A DNA stretch of 22,094 bases, from the NCBI GenBank assembly GCA_024364805.1, contig CM044501.1, positions 46,996,604-47,018,697 on the forward strand, in the 5' to 3' direction. Source of the DNA: Euprymna scolopes (lineage: Eukaryota > Mollusca > Cephalopoda > Sepiida > Sepiolidae). This document shows, in pieces, positions 18,982-22,094 of the stretch; the stretch's first letter is position 1; every line of letters starts with the position of its first letter. Under the pieces are notes generated by a model. The model was not told the DNA's origin, did not search any database, and saw only the letters and a program-made list of their open reading frames with translations. The position numbers and the translations under genes are program-made.

Positions 18982-19690
18982 ATGGAAGAAATAAACAGAC
19001 CAGTGGCTGGCATAAGGCCTCTGGTGCCCCTATGTATGGAAGACAATTTAGCGGCGAATTGGAAGTTGTTTAAACTGAAATGGTATAACTACGCCATTAT
19101 TGCGTGTTTGACGAAACAGTCATTACAATATCAGAGGGCACTTTTGCTTCATACGTTGGGAGACAATGCATTGAAAGTTTACTATGGGTTTCAATTTTCA
19201 ACACGGATGGACGAAAGAACATCCACCGAAATTATTCAGGCATTTGAAAAATATGCTATAGGAGAAACGAATGAAACCTACGAGCGTTATGTATTTCATT
19301 CTAGAAAGCAAGGAAAATCAGAGATTGTGGAATCTTTCATTATGGCACTTCGGACGTTGATAAAAACGTGCAATTTTTGTGACAATTGCGTTTCATCAGT
19401 ACTCAGAGATCAGGTGGTACTGGGAATACACAACCCCCAGACACAAGCTGACAGTTAGACTTACAACAATGTATTGACACCTGTAAGCTGTCTGAAAATG
19501 CTACAGTCCAGTCCAGAATCCTAAGGCCTCAAGGAGTGAACAGGGTTGATTTTAAACCCAGCAGAAAGACATCGGCACAATCTGACATAGATTGCTTGGC
19601 ATTGCGACATGGAGTGAGCAAAGAATTATGTCCTGCATTTGGTAAAACCTGTTATAAATGTAAGGGAAAAACTACTTTGCCATGAAATGC
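18982..19690 (+). pseudogene. gag region of the + strand Gypsy fossil
   Basis: It opens at 'MEEINRPVAGIRPLVPLCME'. The capsid-like part includes 'NLAANWKLFKLKWYNYAIIA', 'LLLHTLGDNALKVYYGFQF', 'FEKYAIGETNETYERYVFHS', 'IMALRTLIKTCNFCDNC' and 'LRDQVVLGIHNPQ'. These blocks, especially 'IGETNETYERY.F' and 'ALRTL.KTCNFC..L...RDR.V.G', are characteristic of K02A2.6-like Gypsy gag. A zinc-knuckle stretch 'CPAFGKTCYKCKGK' lies at about 19631-19672. The reading frame upstream of 18982 is leader. Confidence 0.88.
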
Positions 19691-19779
19691 AAAGTATAAA
19701 GGAAAAAGAAGGTGCAGACTGTCAAAACCCAACATTATGACCAGGAAAACGACAGTAGTAGTTGTTCAGACTATGAACA

Positions 19780-19900
19780 TGTAAACAGCGTAACAATAAA
19801 GGTGAATGCTGCAAGTCAAGAGGTGATAAAAGCGAAAATGATGTTGAAAGGAAAACCAATTGCCTTTCAGCTCGATAGTGGTGATAGTCCGTGAACATAT
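19780..19900 (+). pseudogene. aspartic protease region of the + strand Gypsy fossil
   Basis: 'INVNAAS'-like text (here 'VTIKVNAASQEVIKAKMMLK') leads to 'GKPIAFQLDSGDSP', with the active-site Asp-Ser-Gly at 19874-19882. Placed between the gag zinc knuckle and RT as in the family. Later protease sequence is decayed. Confidence 0.75.
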
Positions 19901-20091
19901 TGAATGAGAAACACATGATTGGAAAAACACTGAAACATTCAAATAAGACTCTTGTCATGTGGAATGGAGCAGAAGTGAAGCCATTGGGAGAATGTCGAGT
20001 GAAAATGATAAACCCCAAAACTGAACAAAAATAAGTTTGTCATTGTGAAAGTAGATTTCCATCCCTTACTTGAGCAAATGCAATCCAGAAA

Positions 20092-21060
20092 ATGGAACTT
20101 GTCATAATCATTAACGACAAATTAAAAATGGTCGCCAAAGTTTCCCAAATGAATGAATCCAGCAGCCAGTACTCAGACAGCATTATCAATGACTTCAGAG
20201 ATATATTCAAGGAAGAATTGGGTCAATTACCAGGAGAGGTACATTTGCAGGTGGATCTAGGAGTAACACCAAATGTTGCAGCAACATGGAGAATACCAGT
20301 GGCACTTAAGGAGAAGCTAAAAGTCGAGTTAGAAAAACTGGTAAAGAAGAATGTTATTGAACCAGTGAATGACCAAACACTATAGGTAAATGCTTTAGCA
20401 CTGGTAGCTAAGAAAAATGGAAGCCTACGGATATGCATAGAACCAAGACCACTGAATAAAGCTTTAAAGAGGGAAATTTTCAGTTACCTACACTGGACGA
20501 TTTACTACCAAAACTGACTGACAGCAAGGTATTTTCTACCCTGGATCTACGAGATGGATTTTGGCATGTAAAATAAGACGAAGCCAGCAGTCGCTTACCA
20601 ATATTTTCTACACCACATGGTAGGTTCCGGTGGGAAGTTTTACCTTTCGGGATTGCTCCAGCACTAAAGATATTTCAAAAGACCCTTTTTGACAATGTGT
20701 CTGATTTAAAGGGGGTGGTTAACAAAGCGGATGCTCTTCTGGTGATTGGGAAGGGTAAAACGTTGGAGGAAGCAACAATTGATTATGACCAAAAACTCAG
20801 GAAACTGTTGCAGAGATGTTATAATCGTGGGATGCGATTGAATGCTGAAAAATTGAACCTACAACAAACGTCTATATCTCTCCTGGGATACATGATTACC
20901 AGTGATGGTTTATGTCCTGATCCTGGGAAGGTAAGAGCCATAAAAGAGATGCAGTGCCTAACAGATGTGAAGGGAGTGCAACGATTGGTTGGATTCGTAA
21001 ATTACCTGGCAAAATTTCTACCACACATATCTGACGTGATGGCTCCAATTAGAAATTTAA
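20092..21060 (+). pseudogene. reverse transcriptase region of the + strand Gypsy fossil
   Basis: Landmarks in order: 'FKEELGQLPGEVHLQVDLGV', 'WRIPVALKEKLKVELEKLVK', 'KNVIEPVNDQT', 'LVAKKNGSLRICIEPRPLNK' (20400-20460), the 'FSTLDLRDGFWHV' block near 20530-20570, 'TPHGRFRWEVLPFGIAPA' near 20612-20665, 'QRCYNRGMRLNAEKLNLQQT', 'LLGYMITSDGLCPDPGKVRA' and 'VQRLVGFVNYLAKFLPHISD'. All are standard Ty3/Gypsy RT and thumb blocks. Fossil. Confidence 0.93.
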
Positions 21061-21089
21061 TGAAGGCAGATGTGCCATGGACATGGTCC

Positions 21090-21546
21090 TAAATTTATGA
21101 AGAGGCTTTTGGGAAAATTAAAGAGTTAGTGATTGAGGCACCAGTATTAAGGTACTATGACCCCAACAAATCTTTGGTCATTCAATGTGATGCAAGTGAG
21201 AAGGGCAGGGGGGGGCTGCACTACTGCAAGAGGGTCAACCCCTAGCCTATATCAGCCGTGAACTAACTGACACAGAAACTCGGTATGCACAGATTGAGAA
21301 GGAACTACTAGCAGTAGTCTACGCATGTTTCCCCAATATACGTTTGGTCGACAGATAACAGTAATAACTGATCATAGGCCACTGGAAGCGATCATGAAAA
21401 AAGAATTGGTGAAATGCACAAAACGATTGCAAAACATGCTGATGCGACTACAGGCTTACGATGCCACAGTTCTGTACCATCCAGGTAAGAAAAATTTTCC
21501 TTGCAGACACAATATCAAGAGCATATATCTATGGATTGGGCGGTGA
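21090..21546 (+). pseudogene. RNase H region of the + strand Gypsy fossil
   Basis: 'YEEAFGKIKELVIEAPVLRY' and '[17 protein letters not shown]' are followed by '[20 protein letters not shown]', 'KELLAVVYA', '[18 protein letters not shown]' and 'RLQAYDATVLYHPGK'. 'CDAS', '[12 protein letters not shown]' and 'TDH.PL' are the usual RNase H landmarks in Gypsy pol. Fossil. Confidence 0.93.
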
Positions 21547-21559
21547 ATATATGGACAAT

Positions 21560-21897
21560 GAAGATGATGTCAAGGAAGCAGAATATATTCCTGTAACAGA
21601 GAGAAGGCTGCTTGAACTGCGCTCAGCCACGAAGGAAGACAGAAGCATGCAGCAGTTGCAGCAAGTAATTCTTGAAGGATGGCCAGAAGACAAAATACAT
21701 CTTGACTCAGAGGTGAGACCATATTTTAATATGCGGAGTGAAATGAGGGTGCAAGATGGGTTAATTTTCAGAGGAAACCGAATAGTGGTCCCACTGACAC
21801 AGCGGGGAGTGTTGAAAGAAAAGCTGCATTCCACACACCTGGGAGTAGAGGGATGTTGCAGTAGGTGTGTCAGAAACTTCGTGAAAAATCTTGAATA
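21560..21897 (+). pseudogene. integrase N-terminal region of the + strand Gypsy fossil
   Basis: 'VTERRLLELRSATKEDRSMQ' and 'QLQQVILEGWPEDK' are the linker; 'YFNMRSEMRVQDGLIFRGNR', 'IVVPLTQRGVLKEKLHSTHL' and 'GVEGC' are the start of the zinc-binding domain. Gypsy similarity ends at about 21897, where unrelated AT-rich DNA begins. Confidence 0.88.
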
Positions 21898-22094
21898 ATT
21901 CCACCCCTTGTCTTTCCAAGCTTATAACTACCTGAAAAATGTAATTCAAACCCTATTTTTTTTTCAATTAAAGGAGCAATGACAAAGGTTTCATTTAAAA
22001 AAAAACAAACAAACAAACAACGTGTTTTTCTTAATACAAAGGTTTTAAACTTCGGGATTTACAGGTAAATTTCTAAAAAACACTTCTTTTTTTG
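21898..22094. other. AT-rich flank with short (AAAC)n repeat
   Basis: No frame or recognised element. A short AAAC repeat lies at about 22003-22020. Confidence 0.6.

Larger units (their letters stand above)
18449..21897 (+). mobile_element. Gypsy/Metaviridae LTR retrotransposon fossil (K02A2.6/mag-like), 3' truncated
   Basis: Parts in order: probable 5' LTR (about 18449-18821), primer-binding site, gag (18982 to about 19690), protease (about 19780-19900), reverse transcriptase (about 20092-21060), RNase H (about 21090-21540) and the start of integrase (about 21560-21897). The gag text and pol landmarks resemble the K02A2.6-like Gypsy polyproteins common in invertebrate assemblies. The element is broken, with about ten breaks, and ends inside the integrase, so no 3' LTR is available for dating. 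From the degree of decay it is old. It differs in lineage from the - strand fossil and points away from it. Confidence 0.9.

Noticed and set aside
12722-21897. Either Gypsy element as an active or domesticated gene
   Set aside because: Both are clearly broken across several domains and truncated in the integrase; no long intact frame suggests retention for host use.
1-22094. tRNA, rRNA or tRNA-derived SINE
   Set aside because: I looked for A-box/B-box pairs and cloverleaf ends by eye and found none that held up. The only tRNA-like match is the primer-binding site at 18822.

Overview
The window looks like repeat-dominated, AT-rich intergenic DNA from an invertebrate. A coleoid cephalopod (octopus-like) is my best guess: the LINE C-terminus with its 'ARLWNS...FPPDYNLDVFKSNVNKFL' ending, the Gypsy polymerase of the 'DITF.P.A.PS..HTPIPVPH.WK' type, and the dispersed repeat beginning 'GGGCGCCCGGCGTTGCCC' are all things I associate with cephalopod and other mollusc assemblies. 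This is recognition from memory, not a search. I found no intact host protein gene, tRNA, rRNA, CRISPR array or operon; nothing looks bacterial.

Layout, left to right. 1-413 is a small inverted-repeat element with internal tandem copies of its left arm. 420-1064 is AT-rich DNA ending in what looks like the 3' end of a dispersed repeat. 1065-6048 is a ~5 kb minisatellite made of two related monomers (26 and 20 bp), interrupted once at 1587-1782 by unrelated sequence. 6049-6718 is the 5'-truncated 3' end of a LINE on the + strand. 6719-8125 has no recognisable gene. 8126-9125 is a dispersed non-coding repeat with internal paragraphs. 9176-9448 is the 3' end of another LINE, on the - strand. 9449-12369 holds only simple repeats and a striking near-perfect palindrome (11512-11707, two 96-nt arms, 4-nt loop).

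The right half is a nest of transposons. A LINE fragment (12370-12721, endonuclease/RT linker) and a second LINE fragment (16926-17220, RT) are on the same strand and in the right order. They flank a decayed Gypsy-type LTR retrotransposon on the - strand (12722-16925), as expected if one LINE copy was split by the Gypsy insertion and then lost sequence. 17341-18448 is AT-rich, but contains a good - strand core-promoter arrangement (E-box, CCAAT, TATATAAAG, and an initiator at textbook spacing) with no recognisable gene behind it. A second, different Gypsy-type fossil runs on the + strand from a probable 5' LTR (from ~18449) to ~21897, where it stops inside the integrase.

Nothing here works together as a pathway; the window is a record of successive insertions, tandem amplification and decay. 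No convincing new system was found. The items most worth a second look are the palindrome, the two-monomer satellite with its insert, the - strand promoter without a gene, and the nested LINE/Gypsy structure.
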